Origin: Struthidea cinerea
Taxonomy: Eukaryota; Chordata; Aves; Passeriformes; Corcoracidae
NCBI GenBank assembly: GCA_013397865.1
Contig: VZTI01003363.1
Location: forward strand, 791,723 to 855,722
Length of the DNA stretch: 64,000 nt
Direction of reading: 5' to 3'
How positions within the stretch are numbered: the first letter of the stretch is position 1; every line of letters begins with the position of its first letter. This document shows positions 22,091 through 36,700 of this stretch, one piece after another. A program made the position numbers and the translations under genes. Below the pieces are notes generated by a model, which worked only from the letters and a program-made list of their open reading frames with translations, searched no databases and was not told the DNA's origin.

Positions 22091-25000
22091 ACAAACTTTA
22101 TTTGGAGAGCAATCTGGTGATCCTCAAGTCAAAGAAGTCCTGAGTATGAATCAGCAAGCCTTTAGGGTCTCCATGAAGAGCTTAAAAGGGCTAAAAAGTG
22201 GAAAGGTCTCCATTAAGATTGTGTTGAAAACCAGGAAAACATAGGTTGGAGCACTGCTTTTGAAGGCTTAGCAAAGGGTTAAGGTGCAGAACCTGATAAC
22301 CTCCCTTGAAACAGGTGAGACTTGGCCACTGCTGAGAGTTGATCCCAGAATCCCATTTATTAGGCCAGGGCTTTAATCAGATGAGCCCCAGCCTCTGCTA
22401 GAAGGAAGACCCATGCTGAGGGTTTCTGCACTGTGAGGAGTGATCTCTTCTCTGACAGATGATGCATGACCCTGTCTCCCAAAGCCGAAGGGTTCCGCTC
22501 TGGCTAGCAGTGACTTCTGAGAACTGAAATTACTAATGCAAGCTCAGCACTCCCACGCCCATGCCTCCTCTTTCTCCAGAGCCATGCTGCCCTGCTTTGC
22601 AGTTTGCAGTCTTTGCAAGCCATACCAGAATTCAAGCCTGGGTTGGATGCTCCGATATCCTTAATAAGACAGAAAAGGCCCAAGTCATACAAACAGGGGC
22701 AGGAAAACAGTGAGGATCTGGGTTATACACAAGAGAAATGCATTGAAGATTACTTTTCTCAATGTAGGGTAGAGGTAAAGGTATAAAAGGACAAAGCAAA
22801 GCTTTGCCAGTTGAGTTAGAACATCACTAGCTTTCCTGAATTTTAATTTCTGTGTCAGGTGCTGTTCTGTTGCAGACTTCATGTAAAAAAATCTCATTCT
22901 CTTAAGAGAATAGCCTGCACGTCAGGCTTTCTGATTTATCCAGCTAAGCAGAATTACATTTGAGAACTCAGCCAATTACAGAGCTCCTTCAGCCTTCCTG
23001 TTACATGACAGTGAAAAATGCTTGTCTTGGAAACATCCTGCTTGTGCACATCCTGTGCTCTGGGCAGCATCAGTGTAACTCTGCCTGACTCTCGTAAAAC
23101 AGGATTCCTCAGTCCTAGTATCACTTTATTTTGATGATGCTGGATAAACCTGCAGTTTGGGGCTTTTAAATATGCCCACCAGAAGAAAAAAGATGCTTTG
23201 TATGTGACATGGGATAATGCTCAGACACGTCTCATGACCACCTTTTCCTGACTCTAGAACAACCACCAGAATGGTTCTAAACTCATCAACCCGAGGAGAA
23301 ATTTCAAGAGAAACATTTTGTATTCCAGTATAACACTCAAGCTATCCAGCTGGAGAATAATATGTAAACTGACCAACAGTCACTATTACTCTGAGCATGG
23401 CATAAGTTTTTCATTTATTATCTATTACACCACAATATTTGACTGTTTAACATAAAGGACTGCATTTTCCCTATTTTTCCAGTCTTCCGAATCCGCATAG
23501 TTACATCAGAAACAAAATAAGTAAAATCTTGGCAGATCAAAAAGACTTAACAAAAGCCCTGGGCTCAGTGTTTTCTTTGCAATGCACAACCTGAGGAGGA
23601 TGGAACACAAAAGGTTGTCCTTTGAAACAAGACTGGGATAAAGGTTAGCACAGTGAGGCTGGCAAAGAAATGCCAGTGCTGTGGGAGAACGTGGAGAAGG
23701 TGTTCCTGAATGGATTACAATTAACACAGAACCTAAACCACTCACAACACAGAAACTAACATTTAGTGGAGAACCCGTTCTGGTCAACAAATGAGTGAAC
23801 AAATTTTTATTTTCAAAGGGGAAAAATGCTCAAGTGTAAACTACGGACAAGGCAATCCCCTCTTTCCCTTCCATCTTTTCCATTCTCTCTCATCTTTGCT
23901 CCAGGAGGTTAAGATCCTATGCACTAACAATGTGTTGAAGATCATAAAAATGTAGAACAACCAACTCCATTGGTCGGTACATTGACTGCTCAGCCAGAGT
24001 ACAAACTCTTGGAGACATCTTTTGGAGATGGCTGCATTATCAGTTCTTAGATTCATTATCAGATTCAAACATGGATGTGAGGATACAGTTCAGTTACCCA
24101 AGCATCCCTTAAAGCAAGTCCTGTATTTTATAGGAAAAATATGTAGTATCTAGTTTGGAGTGTTGGACCTGTCTAGTAATTGGAATGTTCTGATCTCTCG
24201 CACAAAGACTTAATTGAAATATAGAAAGAAATTATAGGAGGAAAAACCTCTAAGACCTGGCATTCCACAGAGTATTTCCTATAGGATTCTTCCCTTCCTT
24301 GGTGGTTTGTGACCATGGTCTATTTATCTGTGTTATCTGACATTTCTAAAAAAACTGATTGCAGCAGCAACTTCAGAACGTAACTTTTTTGAACTCCACC
24401 CGTGTCCCCCAGTATGTATCAGAGCCTCCCTTAGCACAGGAAAAACTCCTCCACAGACAAGCCACATGAAATTTCCTATAGAATGTTCTACTCAAAACGA
24501 AATTTTTTCTGGTAGAATTGCTGCTCCTTCGTAGCTACACTTCAAAAAAGCAATAGAAACTGCAGAGAAAAAAATAATCTAATTACTTAGTGTTCTAATG
24601 AGATGCAGAGAGTAAAAAATAATCTGGGGCAGACATACCATCTAGAACAGAAGTCTTCCTGGCCCCTTTTCACTTCAGCTGTAAGACCCCAACCCCTTCC
24701 CCTGAGAACAAAGATGCTTAACACAAAGAGGAGAGCACAACAGCCCACTGGAAAGTGCACTATGGAGGCTACTCTCTCCTACCACGGTCAGGTGCAGTTT
24801 GGTGAATTCACTTCCTCCCCTCCTGGTTCAATTGGCACTATTGTACTCACAGCTGGTGTTGTGTGTTCTACATCCAACCAACGGTTGTCACAGTGGGAAG
24901 GGTATGGAGTGGGAGTTTATAGGGACTCATTCTTGATTCAATACTAGTCAGCATTTTCACTGATTTAACAGTACACAAAAGCAGAGAAGTGGTGTGGGCA

Positions 25001-25889
25001 GACTGGAAATATTCTGGAGGATAAAAAATCCTGCAGGATTAAAAGATGTAGTATTAAAGACAAGCAAACCCCCAGTAAAATTAAACTATGCACTATGTTC
25101 TAAAATCTAAGTGGAAAGCCCTGTTGTAAATCAGTGGCCGAACTATTAAGACAATCACCTACAACAGAACAGAACAATGTGTTACTGGTTGCAATTCTTG
25201 TACTAGCTCACTGCTACAATTCCAGTTTAAATATTCCTCTCCGCTTTTGGCAGGGCACAGAACTCCACTGTCAATTCTTACAAATTAAATACTGGAAACT
25301 TGGCTTCTTCTGTACTAAAATTGCAGTAGTGAGTGAAAAAAGAAGGAAACACAAGGAAAATAGTGCCAGAATGCATGCAAGTGCACCAGAAAAAAATTCA
25401 GTAGGGGATTGACTTGGAATACACCTTGATCAAGATTTTCAAGGCCACGATGGGCTGTCCACCTCAAATTCTGCATGTCCTTTAGGGGAGATAACCATTC
25501 ATCAACCAGTAACATAGCTGAAGTGATACCACACTGCTGCTGAACAAATTCACTTTTACCAGCTCAGTTTACTTAAAACAAGGTCTCCCTAAATAAAAAT
25601 GTCTATTCATATGATACTAAATACTTTGGGTTAGCAAAATATCTTTTAAATCTTGAAGTTTTCATTCCTTTGCCCTCTCATGACTAAACTGTAAATTATA
25701 TTAATGCTTTCTGTAGTGTCTAGATTTGCAGATTTACCTGATGTACTTTGGAAATCCCTGGTATGTATGACCCAAGCACCTTTTCAATATTTTTAGAATG
25801 TTTATAGATGCAAACCTAACAATATATTAATAGACAAAGTTTGATCTTTTAAAATATGTAAGTGACACCTGACACGAGATTTCATGTAT

Positions 25890-27613
25890 TTTCAATAATG
25901 TGCCAAAACTTTATTGAGTTCACCCAACATCTATGAGGACTTATGTAGGATATTTTAAAAAAAAACCAAAACAGTTCCTTTTTTACTTTCACCTTCAACA
26001 AAAGTACAATAAGGTTTCTGGTGTCACAGCATTCTCATTCATTTTCATGCAGACAATTTTTGGTACAAATAGGACTCAGACCAAAGGCTGAGTAAGTGCA
26101 GGACATCTCTGAGGTAAGAAATGGCTCATTCTAGCAGTATTTTATCCTTCTACTAGACAAGGCATTAAATGTTTTTTTTCTACAATGCAAAAAAAGAAGA
26201 TAGGTGTTTTGTCCATAGTTTTATTTCACCAGGAAGGTTTATGCAGTTCTGCATAAAGGTCATTGTATGCACAGCCTGAAGTACAAAGCTCCCTTTGAAA
26301 ACTCCAGCACAAAGACACTGCATATTGACAACATTAAACAACAATGTGGGTGGTATAGGGCAAAAAAAAAAAATTAAAACACAACAGCATTCTTCCTATT
26401 GGAAAAGCATAATAAAACAAGGCACTTTCAGTAAATAAGTGAAGAACAGAAACATGCTGTATCAAAGATTCCACAGAACTGAGCTGGAGCACTGTAACAA
26501 AATTCTGCAGTAATGAACAAGTAAAATACAAAAAGGCACTACATAATCCTCTCCCTGCAACTCCCATTTCTCAACCAATTAGCCAACTGAACTTGGCACA
26601 ATGGAGTCTTAATTATAAAGTGCATCTCCTGTCTTAATACATTTTGAAAAATAGGCTATACAACATAGGTACCAACATGCCCATGTGTACAATATATTGA
26701 AACAAAATACACTGCAACTAGATTTCCATCTAGTTATGAACTGTGCAGGAAAAAATATGGCTTCTTTACAAGTCTTTCAATAGCCTCCATATAATCTGGA
26801 ATATTTTTAAACAAACATGAATGCATTAGCAAGGTGGTAAGAGGTAGTGTTCTGAGTAGAAGGCAAACTTACAGATTTTATTGTTACATGGGTATATAAC
26901 AAAGGTATCCCAGATTTTCAAAGCAGCATTACTGAACAGAAAGTATTACAGCATGCTATCTTGGGATGAAGAGACACAGTGTTTTGGGGGTCTCAGATTA
27001 GTTCTTTCAGCAGAAATGACTGTTTTACAATGTCCAACTATGATCCCATTTTGTCAGTACTTTTCTCTTGGTACTGGAAGTTTTCCTATTGCATTGCATT
27101 AAAATTTCCAGAGAAACTTTCTTCAACTTTAGAATTTAAAACCAACACATTCTCCATTCCTAAACACAGACGAGTCCATTTTTACTTCAGCAAGCATTAT
27201 TTTATGGCTATAAGAATATGAAAACACAAATACCAAACAGATGAACACATCAAATGTGTCACAACAGTGGCAATATATGACATATGAGTTAGATGTGTTC
27301 CATGATTTGATGTGAAACTTTTGTCATTCTGCTAGGAAAGTCAGCCAAATTGTGTATGTACACTATCTAAACTTTAGCTGATTTTAGCCCTTATTAGACT
27401 TCAATATATTAAATATATAAAGGCTAGATAAAAACTGAAATCAAAGCAGCACTGAGTATATTTCTTACATTAATAATTTGTAAGGATTTATGTAAACATT
27501 CAATATGTGCATTCTTGCTCTTTGCTGTAAATTCTTCCCAGCTACTCTATGCTCCTACCCACGGATACATCCCAAACATGAACCTTTCCCAGGTAACAGC
27601 TGCTGCTGCTCAG
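25890..27613 (-). other. SNX16: SNX16 3' UTR (inferred extent)
   Basis: AT-rich sequence after the SNX16 stop, with several ATTTA motifs and no recognised repeat or gene. The 3' boundary is inferred only from the poly(A) signal at 25910. Confidence 0.55.
25910..25915 (-). terminator. SNX16: Candidate SNX16 poly(A) signal
   Basis: On the minus strand this reads CAATAAAGTTTTGGCACA, followed 35-50 bases later by GU-rich GTGTCAGGTGTCACTT. It would end SNX16 with a 3' UTR of about 1.7 kb. Another AATAAA on the same strand (26220-26225) has poorer downstream context. Confidence 0.55.
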
Positions 27614-27719
27614 CTATTCCTCATCCGCGGTATAGGCTACTTCAGCAACTTCAATTTCTGGGACAGAGTTTTCAGCCAAAGAGCCACTCCAGCATGGCTC
27701 ATGGTTCTCTTTGTCTGAG
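27614..27719 (-). CDS. SNX16: SNX16 last coding exon, residues 311-345 and stop
   Basis: Acceptor TTGTCGTTGCAG, then SDKENHEPCWSGSLAENSVP and the conserved EIEVAEVAYTADEE, with TAG at 27616-27614. The conserved last residues confirm the frame. A KEN sequence occurs at residues 314-316. Confidence 0.96.
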
Positions 27720-30700
27720 CTGCAACGACAAGATCAATAAGTGGAAACTGGTATGATCTATACCCATTTCATGCAGACAATCCACAAAACATTTACAAAG
27801 CTTTTTTAACTTATTGCTTATTCCAGATCTAAAATTATCTATCCTGAGGGCCTTTATGCAGCAGAGAGGTGCAGTAAAATGCTGAATTTCTCAGCTGTGC
27901 AGAATTAATGCAAGACCAAACATTTCAAAAAACATACTTTAAGAAGAACTAAAATACAAGTAAAATAATAGTATTTACCAGCTGTCCTCACCCAGGGTAC
28001 CCTGGTCTGCTTCTACTGCAGAAGACTCCACCTCACCACTGCACTCACTTTCTTCTCCTGACATTTGACGAGTCATTTTTCCTAAAGATAAATCCCTACA
28101 ACAGATAAGAACAGAGTACCACCAATCCATACAGCAAACATTTGTCACTGAAGAACTGTTTGTTTCATTTTAACCTTGGCAGTTTCTGCCAGAAGATTGA
28201 AAGTAACCTTTCAATCTCACTCCTGCACGCCTCATTTCTTTTATTAGTACAGAGATGGCAGGGCTTGCACTGGGTAGCTATTTAAACAGTTTATTTGCTC
28301 CGGCTGCTTATTCCTCAACTAAATTCAGTCCTCCAAATCTCTGGGCCACCAAGATGATGAGAGGGATGGAGCACCTCTCTTATGAGGAAAGGCTCGGAGA
28401 ACTGGGATTGTTCAGCCTGGAAAACAGAAGGCTTTCGGATGACCTAATTGCGGCCTTCCAGTACCTGAAGGGAACCTAAAAGAAAGATGCAGAGAGACTT
28501 TTTACAAGAGCCTGTAGTGACAGGATTGTTCCCCCAAGGGAGAATGGCTTCAAACTGATAGAGGGTAGGTTTAGATAGGATATTAGGGAAAAAAAAAATC
28601 TTTATTGTGATGGTGCTGAGGCACTGAAGAGCTTGCCCAGAGAAGTTGTGGATGCCCCATCCCTGGAAGTGCTCAAGGCCAGGAGATTGGATGGAGCTCT
28701 GAGCAACCTGGTCTAGTGGAAGGTGTGCTTGTCCATGGCAGGGGGTTTGGAATTAGATCATCTTTCAGGACTCTTCCAACCCAGGTCATTTTATCATTCT
28801 CTGGTTGCATGACAATTTACTACCTTTACAAAATTCAAGTCCCAGAGGAGTGTGTATGACTTTAGGTAAAAAATTACGATCAGACTAAGCCACTCACATC
28901 TTGCCTAAATGGCAGAAGGATTATAACCAAAACACAGTCAGAAGGTAGACAGACAGGATGATAAAAAGATTTCTTCAATAGTTTCTCAAGTTTCTCACTG
29001 TAACTTTACAAAACCACACACTAAGTTTCAGCCCATTACATTTTTCCATTAGCGATAAAGAATTTTTTTCTTAATGGCAACACAAGATAATGGTCCAGCT
29101 AGCTTGGCTACAAATGGGAATATGGCCATGTAGAAAGACCAAAGAAATCCTTTTTCCCAAACCATTTCTCCGTGTGGAAAACATACATCAATTTAGCATT
29201 GAAAGCTGGAACTTGAACTGGAAACAAAAGCTTGTGATCCATTTTGTGTTTGAACTGATACTACTATATTTCTTTCCCTTTTAAAATTGCTCTAACTACT
29301 GTTTTTATTGTTTTATTTTAATGCATGCATTTTAGGTAAAGCCCTAGCAGTATTCTGTAATGTGACTACTGGCCTATCTTTGAGCCAAATTCAGCAATAC
29401 ATAAAGGCCTACAAGTCACTGGACTTGTCCAACTGTCCCCTCCTACCTCACATCCATTGTAGGTACCTGGCCTTTGGAGTGTGTAGGCATAAGATGCTTA
29501 ATTCTTGTTGGGACATCAAATAAAAATTCTGCTTCAACAAGGCCAAAGGCAGACACATTTCCTTTGGGTTCATTTCCCATCAGACAAGCTGAAGTTCTCA
29601 AACAAGATCATAAGTTTACTTGGTAATTTTTACAGCCAAAAGTCACAGAAGTTATTTTCCATCAAAACTTCAGACACTACTTGGCTGACTTTCAATAATT
29701 TTATATGTCTGGGAACCTAGCAGTGTATTTGTGTATTTAAAAAACATCACCTATCCTCAGGTAACACACTAAAAAACAAAACCCCTTTTTGCCATTCATG
29801 CCTTTTTATTTTTAGTCACACAGAATTTCCTATCATGATGTTTTAGCCAAATGCTAAGTTATTTAACTTTTCCTGACTATTTCACTATTTAAGCCAGCAG
29901 CATGTAACCACTTTCTCATCAAACAGTGGAAGCATCTTCCAAACATAATTACTTGCCTTCAGGAGTAAGCAACAAAATGAATATGGTATTCTGATCAGAA
30001 TTTTCAGTCAGCCACAATAATTCCATTTAAATCCTTTTCCAAAGGTAGTTCACTAGAACATTGTAAGGTGGGATTTGTTAGTCAACCTGGATACCCTGGA
30101 CTCAGCAACCCATGCAGTATTAAAATAAAATTTATTTTAAATTTTCTTTTTTTTAAAAATTTCTTCACTGCCCCTGGTCTGACACACACAGAGGGGATGC
30201 TTTTTCATCTAATCTCATATTAGGAAGAAATTCTTTACTGTGAGGGTGGGAGACACTGGAACAGGTTGCCTGGAGAAGTTGTGGATGCCCCATACCTGGA
30301 AGTGTTCAAAGACCAGGTTGGATGGGGCCTCGAGCCACCTGGTCTAGTGGAAACTGGATGATCTTTAAGGTTCCTAAATAGTTCTGTAATTCTGTGAAGT
30401 TCTAATGGGACCATAGGAATTTACTCTTTTGCTAAGGAAATGCTGCAGTACTGACTCAGCAGCTCTAATGGGACACTGGATAGCACAACATCAATTCCTC
30501 AGCTTCTGCTACAAAATTTAGCAGACGGGCACCATTTTTCCCTTGGGTTTAAGTGGACAATCTCCCATGCTATTTAAATGGCACCTGCAGCATCTCATTC
30601 CAAGCAATTCAGACTAAAGACTTTATTACAGACATGTAACTGCTTGATCACTATGCTCTGTCAAAGCTTTGAGTACAGACAGAATTTTATAACTAAAAGC

Positions 30701-33700
30701 AATTTTTCCACTAATCTCTAGCAGCGCATTTCACATTTTCAACACTTCAAAGCAGAACAGAATCTTGCTCTATCTTTACAGGACTTAAAGGATTAGGAAA
30801 CAATCACAGCTACTTTAGAGGGAAAAGACAGGACACGTTTCTCAGTCATTTTTACTAAATAGCTTTTAGCCAGCATATGAGAAAGAGCTTACTGAAAATA
30901 TTGCTTTGTATGTGGTTATGCAGGGAAAATGGTTGCCAAGACACAGCTAAAGCTGGTGCTTGTGACTAGACAGAGAAAATGCTTTAATAAACTCTTAAAA
31001 CCCTTAAAATTTCTACATACCTAATTCTTCTTTCAACAGCATCAATATGAAGTTGCTTTTCAGTTAATAATTTCTTCAGTGATTCAACCTCCCTTTGTTT
31101 TTCAAGCAGTTCTTTCTGTAGGCGATAATTTGTTTCCTCCAGAGTTTCACAGAAAGCCTAAAAGACAAATTTAAGAGCATCTTCAATTTAACTTCAGTGG
31201 ACTACCTTTATTGATTTTTCTCTTAGAAATATCAACCTGTAACAGTGTTATAGCTGCTTTTCGTCAGACTGATTACTATAAAAAGCTATGTAAATTTTAA
31301 ACAAAATTCTTAATAAAATAATGCTGCTTTGCTTTGAATGATGAATTTATTATGCTGAATGTATATGCAATGCAAATACTTTAATCACATTGTTTTTGTC
31401 TCACAAGAGAGACTTGAGAAAAGTAGTCTCTGATTTTGAACCTCTTTGCCTATATCGATCATAAACTGAACTCCTTGCTCCCTTTTCTCCTCACAAAGTT
31501 TTGTTTCCACATGACTTGAAAGTCAGTTTCAAAGTATCTATATATTCCCATAATGTGAGGAATATTTGGATTAAGTACATCTTCTTTCCTTACCCAGGAC
31601 AGAGACAAAGCTGTACAGTTCTGTACCAAACACCTGCTACAAATATGAAATCATGACAATCAGAGGACCAGTTCAAAAGTATTTTGAAGAAGTTTAATGG
31701 GACGCTGTGAACACTAACTACTCAGCCATGACAAATATGCTGTGCTCCTCTGCTGAGCATGACATGTATGCATCACACCCCCTGATGGATCTGACAGTGA
31801 GCAATCTCAAAACCTAACGTGAAGAGTCCTTTTCTAATGCAACATCCACTGAATGCAGGAAGTGACAGAAGCGTTGGCACAGAGCCTGCTCATCTATTAC
31901 TGGAAAGCACAAGCCTTCCAACAGTAATGTGCAATTCTGATTTAATAATTTACATGTTCTCTATAAATAAGAGCCCCATGTGGGAGGCTTTCTTGGCTTA
32001 ATTTACCTGCAACTAAACACTAATTCAGAGTCTGCTGAATATAAACATTTTATACAAGCTTGGTTAAGAACAATGCTGTTAAGACACTGTTTTCCTAAAG
32101 TCTTAAAAACAGGCTACAAACATCAAGAATATACTATCCTTTGCTTTAACTGAAGCAGACTCATGAACTCTAAAATGTTAAGTTTTCCTGTAATTATACA
32201 ATACAAACAGATGAGGAGTTTTCAATTCAATAATCCTATTTTTTCCATGGAATTTTAATTTATTTTGTTGACTCAGATAGCAAATTTATCTTTGTTGACA
32301 GGCACTTGAAGACCAGTCATGAGTTAAGCCATAGCTTTACTCATGTCTACTAGAGCCAAGAGCACGCGTCATGCAATTCGTTCTTCACACAGCATTTTTA
32401 GTGATTGCTTCAGCTATCACTCTGGTTAAGCAGTCATCCCATTTCAGCCAAGCCAATTAAGTAAATTTTACTGCTCTTTGTAAAAATATTCAAGGTTGCT
32501 GGTACCCTAACTGAAAATTGGATATTACTTCCTTAAGAATATAATTAACTTTATTATTTCAACCTCTAGATGTATGCACATGGAAATTTCCCTATACACA
32601 AAATAGATAAAAATATTGCACAAGTGTTGAAAACTGTTTCATTGTCCTGTGTGAGAACTGAATAAAGACTTTTGGAAAAACTCATCTCTATCTGCAACCT
32701 GGGTTTGAGCTGCCCAAGGAAACGCAGTCGCTATTCACAACTGAGGAAGAAAACATCAATATATTCTGAAGGATGCTGTAAATAGCAGAAAAGTGAACCA
32801 AAGCTGAGAAAGGGAACAGTGTGTAATGAGCTATCTTGCTCTTTAGACAGCTGGACACCTGGAGTCTGGAACAATTTTAATACCCAGGCTGGAATAATTT
32901 TCCCTGTAATTCGGAAAGGACAACTGGGAGACAGCTTTGCTTCCTTCTTGAGTGGATCATGAAACAGAGATGGCTGGGAAAAGACCTGTGGAAACAACTA
33001 CCAAGGATATGACAAAAAAAAGATTTAGTGAATATTTTGCCTACTTTTCTGTGATTAGATTTCTAGGCCTAATCAGCTTCTAATGGAGCAGGTACCTGTA
33101 TCCCTCCCCCAAAAAACATAAATGTGTTTTGGCAAGTCCTTGGAATAACAGAATAGACATAAACCAAATAGCAGATATCCATATTTTGCATCATCAGGAA
33201 AACGGAAGATTTTTTTCTGCAATGCTTTGGATGGTAAGAGAAAGGCAAAGCAGAAGGAAGTTTTGAGATAGGTTTAAAAATGAACTCCAGGAATAAGTAA
33301 ATGAACCTTGGTGCTTTTCCTGTATAAGGCAGTTCAGAGAAAGAAAAAAAAAAAAAGCAACAAACAGCAAGGGATGGATATGGATGCTTTTAGTATGTAG
33401 GAGTTCAGGCTCCTAACAACCAGAAGCAAGACAAAAACCATGACCACAACCATAGATTTCAGGTTGAGCAGACTTCAACCTCTTCTAAAACCTGCTTGAA
33501 AGAAAGAATACATGTGAAACCACCTTGGAGCAAAGAGCAGTACAGGAGAGCTAGTTGATATTTAAGGATCACCACCTGCAGGGTCAGTAAGTATAGCCCA
33601 ACAAGCAGAAAGCCAAGCAAAGGTTGCAGGAGGCCTGTGTGGATGAGCGAGGATCTCCTGAGCTCAGACATAAAATGCAATTCTACCAGGGGCGAAAGCA

Positions 33701-36700
33701 TGGAGAGGTGACACAGGAGAAATACAAGGTTGCTGTCTAATCTTACAGGGACAGGATTATGAAAGTGAAGGACAACCTGGAGCTGAATCTGGCAAGGCAT
33801 GTGAAAAGAAACAAAAAAAGGATTCTACAAGTACAGAATCAAAAAAGGAAGATGCGAAACCTTGGACTTCTTGTCTTGATTGGAAAGACCAGCCTTGAGT
33901 AATTCCTTCCCTGCATCCAGAAGGAAGGGCAAGACAAACTTACCTACAGTAGGGGAAGACCAGGTCAGGGAGCACTTAAACAAATTGGACGTACTAAAGT
34001 CCATGGGACTTGAGAGGTTGCACCTTTTCACTGTGCTGGTGGCTAGCCACTGGAGCAGGCTGGAGAGAGAGGCTGTGAAGTCTCCTCTGTAGAACATTAA
34101 AAAGCTGACTGGACATGGTCCTGAGCAACCTGCAGTAGCTGACCTTACTTGAGCCAAGAGGGTTGGAATAGACGATCTCAAAAAGTCCTTTCCAACTTCA
34201 ATCACTCTGTAATAAGGTGGCGTATCTCTTGGAGAATTTTATGACAGCTGACTCAACAACTTTACAGAAATGGGTAGTAGCTAAAACTACAACAGCACAG
34301 CTATTTTAATGGTTTGATTAAATTCTAGTGGAAGAATAACATAGATTTCACTACGGTATGCATGACTGAAATTTCAGTGAAGAAGACACTTAATTTTTTT
34401 TAATTATCTGAACAAATAATTATGGTAATTTTAAAAATTTTCATCAGCTTAAATAGCAATGATGCAAAGTAATTGTACAGAAATAAAAAATGAGCTTGTG
34501 ACACAAAAAACATACCAAATCTTTCACATGCACACAGCAATGGAACAAGAGCCAAGGCACTCATACATACATGCAAAATAATACAAATTTAGTTGAAGGA
34601 GCATCATTTAACATTCATAATTTCTGCAAGACTAACAATGTATGTACAACTCTAAAACATAGTTACTCTATAAAGCAAGAAAACTTTGATTATCTGCTCT
34701 AGACAGCCCTGATACAGCTCTGCATGCCAGTGAAACTTACTTCTAATAAAACAGGCTGCAGCACACAGTATTATTTGTTCAGTGTGCTCATGTGCATGTT
34801 GAAAGGCTGCTGGTTTACAACACTACTTAACACTACTTAGTTTTCTGCAAGAACACTATTTTTGGTGGTGAGAATTAATCCTTTAAGTACATTCATTACA
34901 TGAGAAGGCATCCCTTCCCATGACATGGGAATGATCTTTCAGGTTCTTTCCAACACAAACCATTCTATCATTCTATGATTCTGTGATTTTAGAGCACGAA
35001 ACATTTCCCTGCATGACCGGAAGTCTAAGATATAAGCATTGTAACAATGTGCTGAATGTAAATTTATAAAATCTCTCCTTATATTCAGTAGTGGCCTTAT
35101 ATAAGTAGTTGCTTTAAAAAACAAACTTCATCCATGGCTCATAAAATGCAAAAAAGAAGATACATTTTTGGACGGGATGAAGTGCAGCAAAGACTATCAG
35201 TGTGCACCCATTATCAGACTATGCCCATTCTAGAAACACATAATTTTGTGATTTTTGTGAAGGAACAGAAACAGAAGTGTTTCATTCCATATCATTACAC
35301 AGATCTTACAATAGTCTAACAACACCTGCCTTTTGCATTCTGTTTCCATCCTACTACTTAGCACTTACCCTGCTCTCTTCTAGACTGTCAAAAGGACCCG
35401 GAGGATCATCCAGACAAAGAAATTCTCTCACTGCAAGGCTTTACCAAATAAAAGAGAGTCAATTACTTGAGAACAAAACCAGCAACAACACTTAAAAATG
35501 ATCACAAAATGGAGGTATTTCTTTAAGTGACACAAAAATTTACATCCTCAAATTTACTCCAAAGTATTCAAAACAATGTTAACAAACTATTAAGTCTCAG
35601 TTTTATGTGTTGACCAGGGACAGTACTTAAAATTTAACTTATGAAGATGAGTAAGCAATTTTAGAACATGACTCTTCACGATTTTTTAAAATTTTCACAG
35701 AATTTGTTGCTACATGACAACTGACAAGTTTATCATTTTGGTATTGAAGAGGTTTGAAAATTTCTCCTGAAGAAAAATAAGTATTACAGGATGGATGAAA
35801 AAGTATGCTGTTAAAATCCACATGCAGATCTCCTCAGGTGGTATCAGGGGATTTAAGCATGAGTACTGAAACATGTTCACCTGTCTCCATTTTGCTAAAT
35901 TCATAATCCATTGACATCTAGACATTATATAATTTTTATATATACATTATTTATTTTTTATATAAATAGTAAGTTATAAAATAACAGAAGACAAAGTTAA
36001 TGTGCCATGGATCTACACAGCCATCTCTAAACACACATTTCAAACTAATGCATTCCACTTAGAATTGTGTAACAGTTGTCATCCCCCTCTGTGCGTTGTT
36101 TTGCAAAGGCCAGAAGAAGGAAGTAGGTGTAATCCTGTGGTTTACTACAGAGTATTTCAAGCATCTGTCTCATTCAACCTTCCAAATTTAGATTACTTTT
36201 CACAGAACTCCTAAACCTCTCCAAACATATCCCTTCAGCCACCTTTTTAAGACTTTCCTGCTCGGTTGTATTCATTCTTCTACAAATAACCTCAAATCAG
36301 AACATTGTATTCACAATTAATTAGCAAGTAGTAACTTAGGAGCAAGGCTGTGCTTACACTCACTGCTGTAAATCTTTAAGTCATCTCCTACTGCAATGAA
36401 CGCACAAAAATGAAAAATGTGAATCCAAACTTAATTTCCTGTCTCTTCCTCCCACCTGGGTCCCATAGAAAGGTGAGGGCAAAAGGCAGTAATTTTCTGC
36501 CTTCCACTCATTCTCTGCATTTGAGGTATTCACAATGTACAAACACAACGGAAACTTTCACCCAGCTACCATCCTGATCAACCAGCTTCAGGTTAGGCAA
36601 GCAAAATGAGAAGAAATTTCTTTGAACACTAATCATTCATTATACTGTCACTTTTAGTTTTAAAAAGACTTTAAAGAATATTTATCTAAAATACATTGAA

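Larger units (their letters stand above)
17990..25890. other. Intergenic region between convergent CHMP4C and SNX16
   Basis: No gene was recognised on either strand. It contains a slightly GC-richer patch (about 18950-19240), an ATCT microsatellite (21445-21498) and a MIR-like remnant (about 21960-22090). The longest open frame (20804-21340, plus) starts only at TTG, has its first ATG late, and resembles no known family. Confidence 0.7.
28096..31020 (-). other. SNX16: SNX16 intron between residues 272 and 272 (holds two CR1 copies)
   Basis: 2,925 bases. It contains CR1 fragments at about 28350-28803 and 30200-30397, both on the plus strand, antisense to the gene. A short palindromic A/T run lies at about 30121-30145. 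Nothing else was recognised. Confidence 0.88.
31158..35368 (-). other. SNX16: SNX16 intron holding a long CR1 relic
   Basis: 4,211 bases. It contains a CR1 relic at about 33450-34212 and a short CR1 3' end at about 34900-34987, both antisense to SNX16. The rest shows no recognised element, only a short 'aacactactt' duplication near 34830. Confidence 0.88.

Noticed and set aside
28255..28479. 74-codon open frame in the SNX16 intron
   Set aside because: Mostly lies in the CR1 element at 28350-28803 and matches its sequence, not a host gene.
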